Origin: an uncultured Prochlorococcus sp.
GTDB taxonomy: Bacteria; Cyanobacteriota; Cyanobacteriia; PCC-6307; Cyanobiaceae
Assembly (NCBI GenBank): GCA_902606505.1
Contig: CACLGU010000001.1
Span: 1 to 64,000, forward strand
Direction of reading: 5' to 3'
DNA length: 64,000 nt
In this document: piece by piece, positions 9,546 through 19,929 of the stretch
Numbering within the stretch: position 1 is the first letter of the stretch
How the letters are laid out: every line of letters begins with the position of its first letter
Position numbers and translations under genes: made by a program
The notes under the pieces: generated by a model
What the model was told of the DNA's origin: nothing
Databases searched by the model: none
Seen by the model: only the letters and a program-made list of their open reading frames with translations

Positions 9546-10328
9546 TTACCAATCTGGATAATCAATAAATTCAATAACTTCAAGCGTATTTATAGAATTA
9601 TTAATAACTTCTTTATTTTGACTATTTTCTTCATGATAAACAGAATTTTGTTTGCCAATAAGATCTTTTCTCCTTTCCATAGTTCTCTCAATCATTTTTT
9701 TGTTTCTCCATAGTTTTATCTCTTCATGATTTCCACTTAATAAAATATCTGGCACTTTCATTTTTTTAAAAATTAAAGGCCTAGTGTAGTGAGGATATTC
9801 AAGCAAATTAGAGTTATGGCTCTCATCCACTAGAGAGGCTGGATCTCCAAGAGTTCCCGGTAATAGTCTAGTCAAACCATTGATTATTGATATTGCAGGT
9901 ATTTCACCTCCAGAGAGCACATAATCTCCTATGGATATCTCTTCATCAGCTAGACATCTAATCCTTTCATCAAAACCTTCATATTGACCACAAATAATTA
10001 TTATTTGATCCAAAGTTAACCATCTAACAAGATCCTTTTGCTTTAAAACTTTACCCTGTGGGGTCATTAATAAAGTTTTACTTTTCAGAGATTTTTTAAT
10101 AGATGCGTGAGCCTTAAAAATCGGTTCAGGTTTAAGAACCATTCCTGCACCTCCTCCATATGGCTTATCATCCACTTGTCGATAAGGACCTTCTCCATAT
10201 TCTCTTAAATCATATAAATTAACGTCAACTAAATTTTTTTCTAATGCTCTTGTTATGACTCCTGAATTTTTTATTAATTCAAAAGCTTTAGGGAATAATG
10301 TAATTACATCAAAATTAAAACCACTCAT
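9546..10328 (-). CDS. trmD: tRNA (guanine-N1)-methyltransferase
   Basis: [53 protein letters not shown]. Confidence 0.97.
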   Translation of the reverse strand: MSGFNFDVITLFPKAFELIKNSGVITRALEKNLVDVNLYDLREYGEGPYRQVDDKPYGGGAGMVLKPEPIFKAHASIKKSLKSKTLLMTPQGKVLKQKDLVRWLTLDQIIIICGQYEGFDERIRCLADEEISIGDYVLSGGEIPAISIINGLTRLLPGTLGDPASLVDESHNSNLLEYPHYTRPLIFKKMKVPDILLSGNHEEIKLWRNKKMIERTMERRKDLIGKQNSVYHEENSQNKEVINNSINTLEVIEFIDYPDW

Positions 10329-11240
10329 CTAAAAATCTTCCTCATAACCAAACTCAATTAACCTTGATTCTTTTTTTCTCCAATTTGGAACAACTTTCAC
10401 AAACAACTCTAGGTGAACTGGACCATCAATTAATTTTGACATATTTGATCTTGCTGACTGACCAATCATTTTTAACATCGATCCTTTCTTTCCAATAAGA
10501 ATGCCTTTTTGAGTTGATCTTTCAACAATAATAGTAGCCAAAATAGCTGTAAAAACTTTGCCATTTTTTCTTTTCATTTCCTCTTTCTTTTCTATCTTTA
10601 CTGCGACACTATGGGGTACCTCTTCTCTTGTATTTTTTAATACCTGTTCTCTTACTAAATCAGATAATAAGTTATTTAATGGTTGGTCGCAAATCGTCTC
10701 TTCGCCATAAAGTTGTGGTCCCTCTGGAAGAAAATTAAGTGCCATATCGACTAGTTGCGAACATCCTTCTCCTTGAGAAGCACTTACAACTTGAAAGTTT
10801 CTATTAATTCCAAAAAATCTTCTATATTGATCTAATCGTAAATTCCTAAATTCTTTATTAACCAAATCCCACTTATTTAATGCAACAATAAACTCAGTTT
10901 TATTTGCAATTAGAAAGTTCAAAATATATTCATCACCTCTACCAGGTTCTTCACTTGAATCAATTACAAAAATTACCATATCAACTCCATTAATTGCAGA
11001 TTTCGCGTTTTTTACTAATATCTCTCCTAGCCGATGATGAGGTTTATGAACACCTGGCGTATCAACAAAAATTATTTGCCCATTATCTTTAGTAAGTATT
11101 CCTTTTAATTTATTTCTAGTAGTTTGCGCTATTGGAGAAGTAATTGTTATTTTTTCTCCAATCAATTTATTTATTAAAGTAGATTTACCTACATTTGGCC
11201 TTCCTAGTAAAGTAACAAACCCAGATCTATAATTGGCCAA
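10329..11240 (-). CDS. era: GTPase Era
   Basis: GRPNVGKSTLINKLIGEKITITSPIAQTTRNK, DTPGVHKPHH, NKWDLV, C-terminal KH domain. Confidence 0.97.
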   Translation of the reverse strand: MANYRSGFVTLLGRPNVGKSTLINKLIGEKITITSPIAQTTRNKLKGILTKDNGQIIFVDTPGVHKPHHRLGEILVKNAKSAINGVDMVIFVIDSSEEPGRGDEYILNFLIANKTEFIVALNKWDLVNKEFRNLRLDQYRRFFGINRNFQVVSASQGEGCSQLVDMALNFLPEGPQLYGEETICDQPLNNLLSDLVREQVLKNTREEVPHSVAVKIEKKEEMKRKNGKVFTAILATIIVERSTQKGILIGKKGSMLKMIGQSARSNMSKLIDGPVHLELFVKVVPNWRKKESRLIEFGYEEDF

Positions 11241-11272
11241 AGACTTTTAATGCATCAATAATAAAATTCTGA

Positions 11273-11806
11273 TTGAAAATGGAAAAAAAAACCATAAATT
11301 TAAAAGAAGCTTCGTTCACGCAAGCAATAAACATATCCGCACAATGGTGTAAAGAGTGGAGTGAAGATTTACTCAGCGATGAGGTTTTAGCAGATAGAAT
11401 CGCAGAGCTAATAAAGACAAGAAAAGGACTCAGAGGATTTTTTGCATACGCTTTATCAGATAAAGATTGTTTTTTGTTGGATAAACTTCCTTTTTCACTA
11501 ATTTACAAATTGAACGAAGGTGGTGATGCTGTAACTGAAATAGTAGTAAATAATTTAATAATGAGTTCCGCTCAAATTATTATTCATCGAAGAGATAATA
11601 ATCATGAATATGAGATAACTTCGGAAAACATTTCAGATAGATGTAAGGCTATTTTAAGAGTGCTAGAAACTAAGTCAGTTACAAAGTCTGTCAATCAAGT
11701 CCTTAGAAACCTCCATGATATGGGCAATAGTTTTGATAATTCAGTAAAGTATGACTCAGAGCAAAAGGAATTCATAAAAAAACAAATTCTTGATATCGCC
11801 CAATAA
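11273..11806 (+). CDS. Conserved hypothetical protein
   Basis: 177 aa ORF, divergent from era, followed by an inverted repeat. Confidence 0.75.
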   Translation: MKMEKKTINLKEASFTQAINISAQWCKEWSEDLLSDEVLADRIAELIKTRKGLRGFFAYALSDKDCFLLDKLPFSLIYKLNEGGDAVTEIVVNNLIMSSAQIIIHRRDNNHEYEITSENISDRCKAILRVLETKSVTKSVNQVLRNLHDMGNSFDNSVKYDSEQKEFIKKQILDIAQ

Positions 11807-11807
11807 A

Positions 11808-11833
11808 AAAGCGTAGAAACAAATCTACGCTTT
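11808..11833. terminator. Bidirectional intrinsic terminator candidate between convergent genes
   Basis: Perfect 10-bp inverted repeat AAAGCGTAGA-aacaaa-TCTACGCTTT between convergent ORFs. Confidence 0.75.
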
Positions 11834-11857
11834 AGGTTAGTTATTTACGTAATGGGT

Positions 11858-12595
11858 TTAGTCTCTTCTTCCACCGCCTTGTAGTGCAATCATTAATCTC
11901 AATATAAAAACAAAAAGATTTATATAAGTTAGATACATACCTAAAGCACCTGCAAGGTATTGATCATCATTATATCTTCTTGGCATTGTATAGAAATCAA
12001 CGAAAGACATTGCAACAAATAAGACTGTTCCAAATCCTGCAATTATCAATTCGAGTCCTGAACCTCCAAAAACTCCTGGAGCAAAAAATCCTCCTATTAA
12101 TTGGACAAACATCGCTATAAGCAGTCCTATCAATCCAAGACCAACTACTCCACTTAGTGCTTGACCAACACTGTCACTCATTCTTTGGCCAGTGTAAGAG
12201 GCAATGACGAAAGTTATACCAGTAGCTAAGGCAGCTGTTCCAACAGAACCAATACCAATTGTTCCTATTGCTAAAGCAACTATTCCACTTAAGGTGAATC
12301 CAGTTAACAAGCTAAATCCTGTTAGTAAAGGCAAAGCCTTCGCATTATTTGCATTATTTGCAGCACTTGTGGCTATAAAAAACAAAATCAATTCCGCAAT
12401 TAATGCGACTATTGAAAGAGGCTGGAAAAGCCCAGGATTTGTTGCTATTAGTGAGACACCTGCTAAAACGCCTAAAGAAGTTAAAACCATACCTCCACCA
12501 ACGTAAGGTAAAGCTTTTTGAACAACATTAGGTCCAACAATTGAACTAGTTTGTGCTTCACGAATAGCTTGATTGAAATTACTACTTGCTGGCAT
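11858..12595 (-). CDS. Bax inhibitor-1/YccA-like membrane protein
   Basis: Seven-TM-like protein with LPLLTGFSLLTGFTLS and ALGMYLTYINLFVFILRLM motifs. Confidence 0.9.
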   Translation of the reverse strand: MPASSNFNQAIREAQTSSIVGPNVVQKALPYVGGGMVLTSLGVLAGVSLIATNPGLFQPLSIVALIAELILFFIATSAANNANNAKALPLLTGFSLLTGFTLSGIVALAIGTIGIGSVGTAALATGITFVIASYTGQRMSDSVGQALSGVVGLGLIGLLIAMFVQLIGGFFAPGVFGGSGLELIIAGFGTVLFVAMSFVDFYTMPRRYNDDQYLAGALGMYLTYINLFVFILRLMIALQGGGRRD

Positions 12596-12667
12596 TTTTT
12601 TTTTAATTATGGTTTCATTCTACTAGATTTTTAAAATTTCAGGGTACGGATCTCCAGAGTTATGAAG

Positions 12668-13624
12668 TTATTGATAAGCCTCAATAATTTTCTGAACTAA
12701 AGGATGACGAACTACATCTTCAATAGTTAGATAACAAAATTTTATACCTTGAGTTTCAGAGAAAATTCTCGATGCTTCGATGAGGCCGCTTTCCTGATCT
12801 TTTTTTAAATCAATTTGTGTAATATCTCCATTTACAACCATTTTTGATCTCTCTCCCAATCTGGTCAAAAACATTCTCATTTGAGAGCAAGTAGTATTTT
12901 GTGCTTCATCTAGGATAACTATGGAGTTGTCTAAGGTTCTGCCTCTCATAAATGCCAAAGGAGCAACTTCAATAATTCCCTTATCAATTAACGAATTTGT
13001 TCTGTCAATCCCGAAAATACTATGTAAAGAATCAAATAGGGGTCTTAAATATGGATCTACTTTTTGTTGCAAATCACCAGGTAGAAATCCCAAACTTTCA
13101 CCAGCTTCTACAGCTGGTCTGGTTAAAACAATTTTTTCAATTTTTTTCTCGTTCAATAGTCGTGCCGCGCAAACAGTTGCTAAAAATGTCTTACCAGTTC
13201 CAGCTGGACCAATCGCAAAGGTAAGATCAAAGTTTTCAATTGATTCAACATATTCTTTTTGCCTTATAGTTCTTGGTCTTAAAAATCTTCCTTCTTTGGA
13301 ACGCGCAAGAATTTTTTTTCCTAGTTCCGCATGTGAAGACGATTCGCCCATATTTAAAGAACTTAAAGCCGCTTTAAGATCTACCTCTGGGACTTCTAAA
13401 CCTTGTTCCCAAATTGGTCTTGTTAGTTCTACTAATGCTGAGGCTCTCTCAATTTTAGATATGACACCGTTCATCTCAAGTTGTAAGCCTCTTATAGTTA
13501 AAGAAACTCCTGTAAGAGACTCAAATTTTTTTAAGAAAGAATTACCAGGTCCAGATAATGCTGTAGCGGCATCAGAGCTTGGCAAATCTATTTTGAAGTG
13601 ACCAGTTTTGGAAACTTCCTTCAT
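12668..13624 (-). CDS. phoH: PhoH-like ATPase
   Basis: FAIGPAGTGKTFLATVCAA, LTRPAVEAGESLGFLPGDLQQKVDPYLRPL, ILDEAQNTT. Confidence 0.95.
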   Translation of the reverse strand: MKEVSKTGHFKIDLPSSDAATALSGPGNSFLKKFESLTGVSLTIRGLQLEMNGVISKIERASALVELTRPIWEQGLEVPEVDLKAALSSLNMGESSSHAELGKKILARSKEGRFLRPRTIRQKEYVESIENFDLTFAIGPAGTGKTFLATVCAARLLNEKKIEKIVLTRPAVEAGESLGFLPGDLQQKVDPYLRPLFDSLHSIFGIDRTNSLIDKGIIEVAPLAFMRGRTLDNSIVILDEAQNTTCSQMRMFLTRLGERSKMVVNGDITQIDLKKDQESGLIEASRIFSETQGIKFCYLTIEDVVRHPLVQKIIEAYQ

Positions 13625-13660
13625 CTAGTTATTGAATAAGAATAAAAATTTATCAACTCA

Positions 13661-14026
13661 CTAGCTTTCAGCTTCATTACCCTCGCTTTCAACTTTACTA
13701 CTATCATTTTCTTCGTCTTTAGTTTTAGCCTTAGCTAATTTTTCCTTCTCTAACTTTGCTTTACCAATTGCGATAGAGGGTCTTTCTATTTTTTCTAATA
13801 AACCTCCCTTTTCTAATAAAGTTCGCACAACATCAGTCGGCTGAGCACCCTGAGTAAGTCTTTTTCTTAAAGCTTCTGTGTCAAGCCTAGTTTCCTTAGT
13901 CCTTGGATTATAAAAACCTAGTTCTTGCAGGGGTCTACCATCTCTTCTGGAAGTACTGTTGCATGCAACAATTCTGAAACTTGCCTCTTTTTTCTTTCCA
14001 AAGCGCTTAAGGCGCAATTTAATCAT
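13661..14026 (-). CDS. rpsP: 30S ribosomal protein S16
   Basis: [41 protein letters not shown]. Confidence 0.97.
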   Translation of the reverse strand: MIKLRLKRFGKKKEASFRIVACNSTSRRDGRPLQELGFYNPRTKETRLDTEALRKRLTQGAQPTDVVRTLLEKGGLLEKIERPSIAIGKAKLEKEKLAKAKTKDEENDSSKVESEGNEAES

Positions 14027-14080
14027 CGTAAATTAATGCATTTTTAATAATAATATCATTTAAAGGTGAAGATATAGAAA

Positions 14081-15505
14081 CTATAAATCGGCAAAACCTT
14101 TTTTCTTTTTATTACTTTTTTGTTTTTTGATTGGCTTATTACCACTCATACCTCCCATTCCTGGCATTCCTCCCATTCCTGGCATTCCTCCCATTCCTGG
14201 CATTCCTCCGTTAGACATTTGTTTCATAAAACCTCTCATTCTTTGAAAATCGGCTAAAACTTTATCTACATCTTTTGCTTCATAACCGCTACCTTGAGCG
14301 ATTCTTTGTCTTCTTGAAGGCTGAGCAGCAAGAACTTCGGGTTTTTGTTTCTCCTCAAGAGTCATTGACGAGATCATAGATTCTATTTTCTTAAGTTGAT
14401 CTTCTCCATCTTTTATCATCCCATCATCTATTTTATTCATTCCAGGAATCAATTTAATCAATCCACCAAGTGAACCCATTCTTTTAATTAATCTCATTTG
14501 CTTTACAAAATCATTAAAATCAAAAGTCGCTTCTTGAAGTTTCTTTTGCATCGCTTCTGCATCAGCAAGTTCAACTTCTTTTTGTGCTTTTTCAACAAGT
14601 GTCAATACATCGCCCATGCCTAAAATTCTGCTGGCCATTCTCTCTGGATAAAATGGTTGCAATGCCTCTATTTTTTCACCTACACCTATAAATTTGATTG
14701 GTTTACCACTTATTTTTCTTATCGATAAAGCAGCTCCACCTCTTGAGTCACCATCCAACTTAGTTAATATCGCCCCTGTGATTCCTACTTTTTCATGAAA
14801 TGATTTTGTTAAGTCTGCAGCTTCTTGCCCAATCATTGAATCAACAACAAGCAAAACTTCATCAGGATTAGAAACTTCTTTTATTCGAACCATTTCACTC
14901 ATCATGGAATCATCAATTTGCAGTCTTCCTGCAGTATCAATAATTATTGAGTTAAAATCATTTTCACTAGCAAAATTCAATGCTTCCTTTGCTATTTCTT
15001 CTGGTTTGCTATTTTTTTCTTTAGCTGAAAAAACTTCCAAATCATATTGACTTCCCAATGTTTTAAGCTGCTCTACAGCTGCTGGTCGATAAATATCTGC
15101 AGCCACCAAAAGAACTTTTTTATCTTTTTCCTTTAAATAAAGTCCTAATTTTCCTGTTGCAGTTGTTTTACCCGCTCCCTGAAGTCCAGCCATCAAAATG
15201 ACTGTAGGACTATTTTCATTTTCGATTAATGGAGAATTATCATTCCCCATAATATTAATCAATTCTTTATTTACAACTTCAATAAATTTTTGACCTGGGT
15301 TTACACCCCTTACTACTTCTTCTCCAATAGCTTTATCTTTGACATCTGATATAAACTCTTTTACTACAGACAAACTTACATCTGCATCAAGGAGTGCTCT
15401 TTTTACCTCCTTCAAGGCATCGTTTATATTATTTTCACTAATTTTTGCTTCGCCTCTTAAACCCTTTACTGCGTCTTCAAAGCGTGAAGAGAGTTCATCA
15501 AACAT
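14081..15505 (-). CDS. ffh: Signal recognition particle protein Ffh/SRP54
   Basis: MAGLQGAGKTTATGKL, DTAGRLQIDDSMM, TKLDGDSRGGAALS, Met-rich C-terminus. Confidence 0.97.
   Translation of the reverse strand: MFDELSSRFEDAVKGLRGEAKISENNINDALKEVKRALLDADVSLSVVKEFISDVKDKAIGEEVVRGVNPGQKFIEVVNKELINIMGNDNSPLIENENSPTVILMAGLQGAGKTTATGKLGLYLKEKDKKVLLVAADIYRPAAVEQLKTLGSQYDLEVFSAKEKNSKPEEIAKEALNFASENDFNSIIIDTAGRLQIDDSMMSEMVRIKEVSNPDEVLLVVDSMIGQEAADLTKSFHEKVGITGAILTKLDGDSRGGAALSIRKISGKPIKFIGVGEKIEALQPFYPERMASRILGMGDVLTLVEKAQKEVELADAEAMQKKLQEATFDFNDFVKQMRLIKRMGSLGGLIKLIPGMNKIDDGMIKDGEDQLKKIESMISSMTLEEKQKPEVLAAQPSRRQRIAQGSGYEAKDVDKVLADFQRMRGFMKQMSNGGMPGMGGMPGMGGMPGMGGMSGNKPIKKQKSNKKKKGFADL
14151..14204. repeat. 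Three perfect 18-bp tandem repeats in ffh 3' region
   Basis: CCTCCCATTCCTGGCATT repeated three times; encodes the GMPGMG-type repeat at the Ffh C-terminus. Confidence 0.9.
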
Positions 15506-15552
15506 TATTAAAAAGTAATTTCAATTATTATAGATGATCTTGAAGTTTGTAA

Positions 15553-17658
15553 TTACAAGCCGCTCACGAAATCAACCAATTTCCATGATTTATTTGAAAA
15601 ACCCAAAATATATTTAACTTTAAGGGGATTTAAAGATGTTTCATTAATAAATTCTCCAGAATTCTTTACTAACCTCTCTAGATAATTCAATTCTACTAAA
15701 ACAACTATCCGAGATGAAGTTTGTGATTCCAAATCAATTTTACTTATTTGGGAATTAATCTCCTTATAAATTCCTTTCTTGATATCGTTCTGTCTTTCTT
15801 CTATTGTTCGATCAATTAGGCCTTTACTAACAATCTTAGAAAGATTAATTTCATTCGTTCCTGCTAAGTAATTACTTTTACTTAAAAGCCATCCATTAAT
15901 TAAATTTTTTATATCTTCCAAAGAAGGCGAAGCTGTATTAAGTTCTTTTAATTCATAGGAAATAATTGAAGAAGATTGCTGAACAATAGCATCCATTTTA
16001 CTTGAAGGATTTTTTTTTATTTCTTGAATAATATCTTTCTCACTAAGGTTTTTATTATTTTCTATGGCAATTAAAGTTGTTTCAGCAAGAGATTCATCCT
16101 GAATTGATTTTTTTAAATTATTTCTTAAAAATCCAATCCCAATACCAAATGCAAATAAGATCAAAAACGCATAAATATAAATTAAATAAGGTGACCGATT
16201 TATAATTTCTTTATCCTTTAAGAATTCCCCAAAACTAAACTTTAATTCAGCAATTTTTTCAATTAAAAAATTATAAAACTCTATTGGTTTTTTCTTAAAG
16301 TAATCCTCATTAAATTCTATTTCTTTGGTCTCAACCTTTTCATAATCTTGTTTTATGCCACCAGGCCAGGGTAATCTCCTTTCATCAATATTTCCTAATA
16401 AATTATCAAGATTTTCAGCCTTATTTATAGACGATTCCTTCTCAATTTGTTGGTTTTGAAGATTTGATTTAATTACAATTTTATTTGATTTCTTTTCTAA
16501 TTTTTCAATAAATTCTTGAATTTCCCTATCTTCAAACCAAGAATCTAAATCAACCTCTTTTGATTCAATGTCTCTATACCCAACTAAAACATCATTCTCT
16601 AACCAATTTTTACAGAAAATACATATCGCTTCTAACTTATTCTCAGGATAACTATTAAGCCAATCTCGTAAATTTTCATCAGAACTACTTGAAAACCTTG
16701 CTGAGGCTTGTTCAATATCAGCTAAAAGTAAATCTAAACAACCAACTAGAGGCATTGAATCAAGACCGGATAAATTTAGTTTTTTTAAAATTCTCCTCGC
16801 TTCAAATAATTTTTCTGGCTTTCTTCTAGCGAAACCAATAGCTGTTAAGGATAGAAAAGCTAAAAATCCTGCTTCTAATGATCCTCTTTTCTGTAATTCA
16901 AGAAACAGATCAACCTGTTCTTGCACTGTCAAAAATGGCTTAATTTGCTGAAAAAAAGCTTCAAACTCTTGCTGATTTAAATAATCTTTATATTCAGATT
17001 TATTATTACCTTCTAAACCACCTCTTTTGATTATTAAATTTTCCAACATACTTAAGCCTTTTTTATGAGACTCTTGATCATTTAGATCCCTACTAAGTAG
17101 ATCTAAGATTCTGTAAGGAAGCAAAGCAACCAAGTCTTCTTCAAGTTCTTTTCTTCTGTCTCCAAGCTTTCCCATTCTTTGAAGAAGTTGTATACCTTCA
17201 TGTAAAAAATCTGCGGCGTTCGAATAGGATCTAAGCTGTTGTTCTTGAATTGCAGAATCTCTAGCTGTTAAAGCAGCCAATAATGTTAAATCAGCTTCTC
17301 TACTACTTCCTAAAGCTGGAGTTTGTGGGGGCTGCAAAGCTTTTCTCGTAATTTTAAAAGCTTCTTTTGCTGAACCCGATTCCCAAAGTAGTATTAATCC
17401 TGCTACTTCTCTATTTGAGGAAAAATCTAATCCAGAATTCCCATTTAATAATAAATTTTCGTAATCTCTTCTGCTTTCAGGGTCTGTAAGTAGATCGGCA
17501 GTGAGGCGAAGCAACTCAGATCTTTGAGTTAAAACTTCATAAGTAAAACCTTCATCGGGTGTCTTATCTAACCGCAATTGAAACGCCCTTAATATTTCCT
17601 CAGAAGTTGCAGAGGGGCTTACGCCAATTAAACGAAAATGGTCTAAAGGAAGTTCCAA
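15553..17658 (-). CDS. ftn2: ARC6/Ftn2 (ZipN)-like cell division protein
   Basis: N-terminal J-like domain LDHFRLIGVSPSATSEEILRAFQLRLDKTPDEGF; single central TM; DUF4101-like C-terminal domain. Confidence 0.85.
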   Translation of the reverse strand: MELPLDHFRLIGVSPSATSEEILRAFQLRLDKTPDEGFTYEVLTQRSELLRLTADLLTDPESRRDYENLLLNGNSGLDFSSNREVAGLILLWESGSAKEAFKITRKALQPPQTPALGSSREADLTLLAALTARDSAIQEQQLRSYSNAADFLHEGIQLLQRMGKLGDRRKELEEDLVALLPYRILDLLSRDLNDQESHKKGLSMLENLIIKRGGLEGNNKSEYKDYLNQQEFEAFFQQIKPFLTVQEQVDLFLELQKRGSLEAGFLAFLSLTAIGFARRKPEKLFEARRILKKLNLSGLDSMPLVGCLDLLLADIEQASARFSSSSDENLRDWLNSYPENKLEAICIFCKNWLENDVLVGYRDIESKEVDLDSWFEDREIQEFIEKLEKKSNKIVIKSNLQNQQIEKESSINKAENLDNLLGNIDERRLPWPGGIKQDYEKVETKEIEFNEDYFKKKPIEFYNFLIEKIAELKFSFGEFLKDKEIINRSPYLIYIYAFLILFAFGIGIGFLRNNLKKSIQDESLAETTLIAIENNKNLSEKDIIQEIKKNPSSKMDAIVQQSSSIISYELKELNTASPSLEDIKNLINGWLLSKSNYLAGTNEINLSKIVSKGLIDRTIEERQNDIKKGIYKEINSQISKIDLESQTSSRIVVLVELNYLERLVKNSGEFINETSLNPLKVKYILGFSNKSWKLVDFVSGL

Positions 17659-17771
17659 GCAAATATCCTATTAAAAATTCTTAGACAAATTTTATCAAGT
17701 TAAAAAAATTTTTCACAAGGTCTTACAGAGTTATTAAAGAAAATCATGAAAATCACCCTTCACGGCTTAGA

Positions 17772-18845
17772 ATGTTAACAAATCAAAACTTCGTTAAGGT
17801 ATTTTTCTTGGAAACACATGTAGAGAGAATCTCAAATCTTCAAGACATAAAAAAAGCCGAATTAGATCGGGAAACCGGATTATTTCTTTATGAAGACATG
17901 ACGCTTGGTCGTAGGTTTGAAGATAAGTGTGCAGAAATGTATTACAGGGGGAAAATGTTTGGTTTCGTTCATTTATATAACGGTCAAGAGGCTATAAGCA
18001 CGGGAGTAATTGGCGCTATGAAAAAGAAACATGATTGGTTTTGCAGTACCTATCGCGATCACGTTCATGCACTAAGTGCGGGGGTTCCCTCATTTGAAGT
18101 AATGAGTGAACTTTTTGGTAAAGCTACTGGATGTAGCAAAGGCCGAGGTGGTTCCATGCACTTATTTTCAAGAGAGCATCACTTACTAGGAGGATATGCA
18201 TTTATTGGAGAGGGAATTCCAGTTGCTTTAGGGGCAGCCTTTTCAAGTAAATACAAAAAGGAAGTTGCTGGTAATAGTAATAGTGATGCGGTAACTGCAG
18301 CATTCTTTGGGGATGGAACTTGTAATAATGGGCAGTTTTTTGAATGTTTAAATATGGCCCAGTTATGGAAATTACCCATAATTTTTGTTGTTGAAAATAA
18401 TAAATGGGCTATTGGTATGGCTCACGATAGAGCTACTAGTAACCCAGAAATCTGGAGAAAAGCGTCTGCTTTTGGTATGCACGGCGAGGAAGTTGATGGT
18501 ATGGATGTGTTAGCAGTAAGAGGTGCAGCACAAAGAGCAATTGAGCGCGCAAGAGCAGGAGAAGGTCCCACACTTTTAGAATGTTTGACTTATAGATATA
18601 GAGGTCATTCTCTTGCAGATCCAGATGAATTAAGGTCTGAAAAAGAGAAGGAGTTTTGGGGGAAAAGAGATCCCATTAAGAAATTAGCCAAAGAAATAAT
18701 TGATGGTAAATTCGCAACGGAAGAAGAATTAAAAATTATTGAAAAGAAAATTGATGCAGAAATATCGCAGTCAGTCAAAAATGCTATTGAAGCACCTGAA
18801 CCCCCTTCACAAGAATTAACTAAATATATTTGGGCAGAAGATTAA
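17772..18845 (+). CDS. pdhA: Pyruvate dehydrogenase E1 component alpha subunit
   Basis: [62 protein letters not shown]; exact start uncertain. Confidence 0.95.
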   Translation: MLTNQNFVKVFFLETHVERISNLQDIKKAELDRETGLFLYEDMTLGRRFEDKCAEMYYRGKMFGFVHLYNGQEAISTGVIGAMKKKHDWFCSTYRDHVHALSAGVPSFEVMSELFGKATGCSKGRGGSMHLFSREHHLLGGYAFIGEGIPVALGAAFSSKYKKEVAGNSNSDAVTAAFFGDGTCNNGQFFECLNMAQLWKLPIIFVVENNKWAIGMAHDRATSNPEIWRKASAFGMHGEEVDGMDVLAVRGAAQRAIERARAGEGPTLLECLTYRYRGHSLADPDELRSEKEKEFWGKRDPIKKLAKEIIDGKFATEEELKIIEKKIDAEISQSVKNAIEAPEPPSQELTKYIWAED

Positions 18846-18847
18846 AT

Positions 18848-19789
18848 TTAAATACTGCTAGGTAATTTTCTAGTTAAATTTCTTAATTTTCTTAGTGCCT
18901 TAAGTTCAACTTGCCTCACTCTTTCTCTAGAAACTTCTAATAATCTTCCAATTTCTGCAAGTGTATGTCTCTCATTTGCATCAAGTCCAAACCTTAATTT
19001 GAGAACATGTTGTTCTTGCTCGCTTAAATGACTTAACCACTTCCCAAGTTGCTCTTGATGCATTTTTTGTTCCACTTGATCTAAAGGTTCTTCATTATTA
19101 CTATCTGCAATCAAATCACCCAAAAAGCTTCTGCCATCATCACCATTTACTGGAGCATCTAAACTACTAGTAGATAAGGCTTGTCTTAAAACAGAATCCA
19201 ATTCTTCTACATCGATTTCCATTGCCTCTGCAATTTCGATTCTGCTTGGCATAGCACCAAGTTTATGAGCCAAATCTCTACTAACCTTTCTAATTGAAGC
19301 TAACCTTTCACTTAGATGAACAGGTAAACGAATTGTTCTTGATTGACAAGCAATAGCTCTAGTCATACTCTGTCTAATCCACCAAAAAGCATAAGTAGAA
19401 AACTTATATCCTCTCGTCGGATCAAATTTTTCAACAGCCCTCTCTAAACCAAGAGAACCTTCTTGAACTAGATCAAGAAGTTCAAGTCCTTTACCTTGAT
19501 ATTTTTTTGCCACACTGACAACTAATCTTAAATTAGCTTTCATCATTCTTTCTTTTGCTCTTCGACCTATTTTTATTATTCTTTTTTGCTGGGTGGTAAA
19601 TTCATTAATCTTTTCATTTAATTGTCCATCTTCTGTAAGAATCATCATTTTCTGGACTTGATTACCCAATTCAATCTCTTCGGCAGGTGTTAATAATGGA
19701 ACTCTACCGATGCTTTGTAAATACCAACTAATTGGATCGCTACTCCTCCTTCTAGGTTGTTCTGCTTGTGTTGGTGAAGATGAGACCAT
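18848..19789 (-). CDS. Group 2 RNA polymerase sigma-70 family factor
   Basis: DPISWYLQSIGRVPLLTPAEEIELG, DLVQEGSLGLERAVEKFDPTRGYKFSTYAFWWIRQ, C-terminal region 4 helix-turn-helix. Confidence 0.95.
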   Translation of the reverse strand: MVSSSPTQAEQPRRRSSDPISWYLQSIGRVPLLTPAEEIELGNQVQKMMILTEDGQLNEKINEFTTQQKRIIKIGRRAKERMMKANLRLVVSVAKKYQGKGLELLDLVQEGSLGLERAVEKFDPTRGYKFSTYAFWWIRQSMTRAIACQSRTIRLPVHLSERLASIRKVSRDLAHKLGAMPSRIEIAEAMEIDVEELDSVLRQALSTSSLDAPVNGDDGRSFLGDLIADSNNEEPLDQVEQKMHQEQLGKWLSHLSEQEQHVLKLRFGLDANERHTLAEIGRLLEVSRERVRQVELKALRKLRNLTRKLPSSI

Positions 19790-19929
19790 AAATTTGACCT
19801 AATAAGGTAATAAAACTTTCCTACACTTCTAAGGAAATAGCCAAATATTTAATGCGCGCTTCAGATTTCAAGTAATATTTGTACACTTATGTGTTTAAAA
19901 CTATAAATAACTCTCTTAAATTGTTTCTT

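Noticed and set aside
12921-13601. 226-aa plus-strand ORF
   Set aside because: Fully antisense to the phoH-like gene; translation has no recognisable motif.
14151-14204. Possible CRISPR-like repeats
   Set aside because: Repeats are contiguous with no spacers and lie in frame within ffh.
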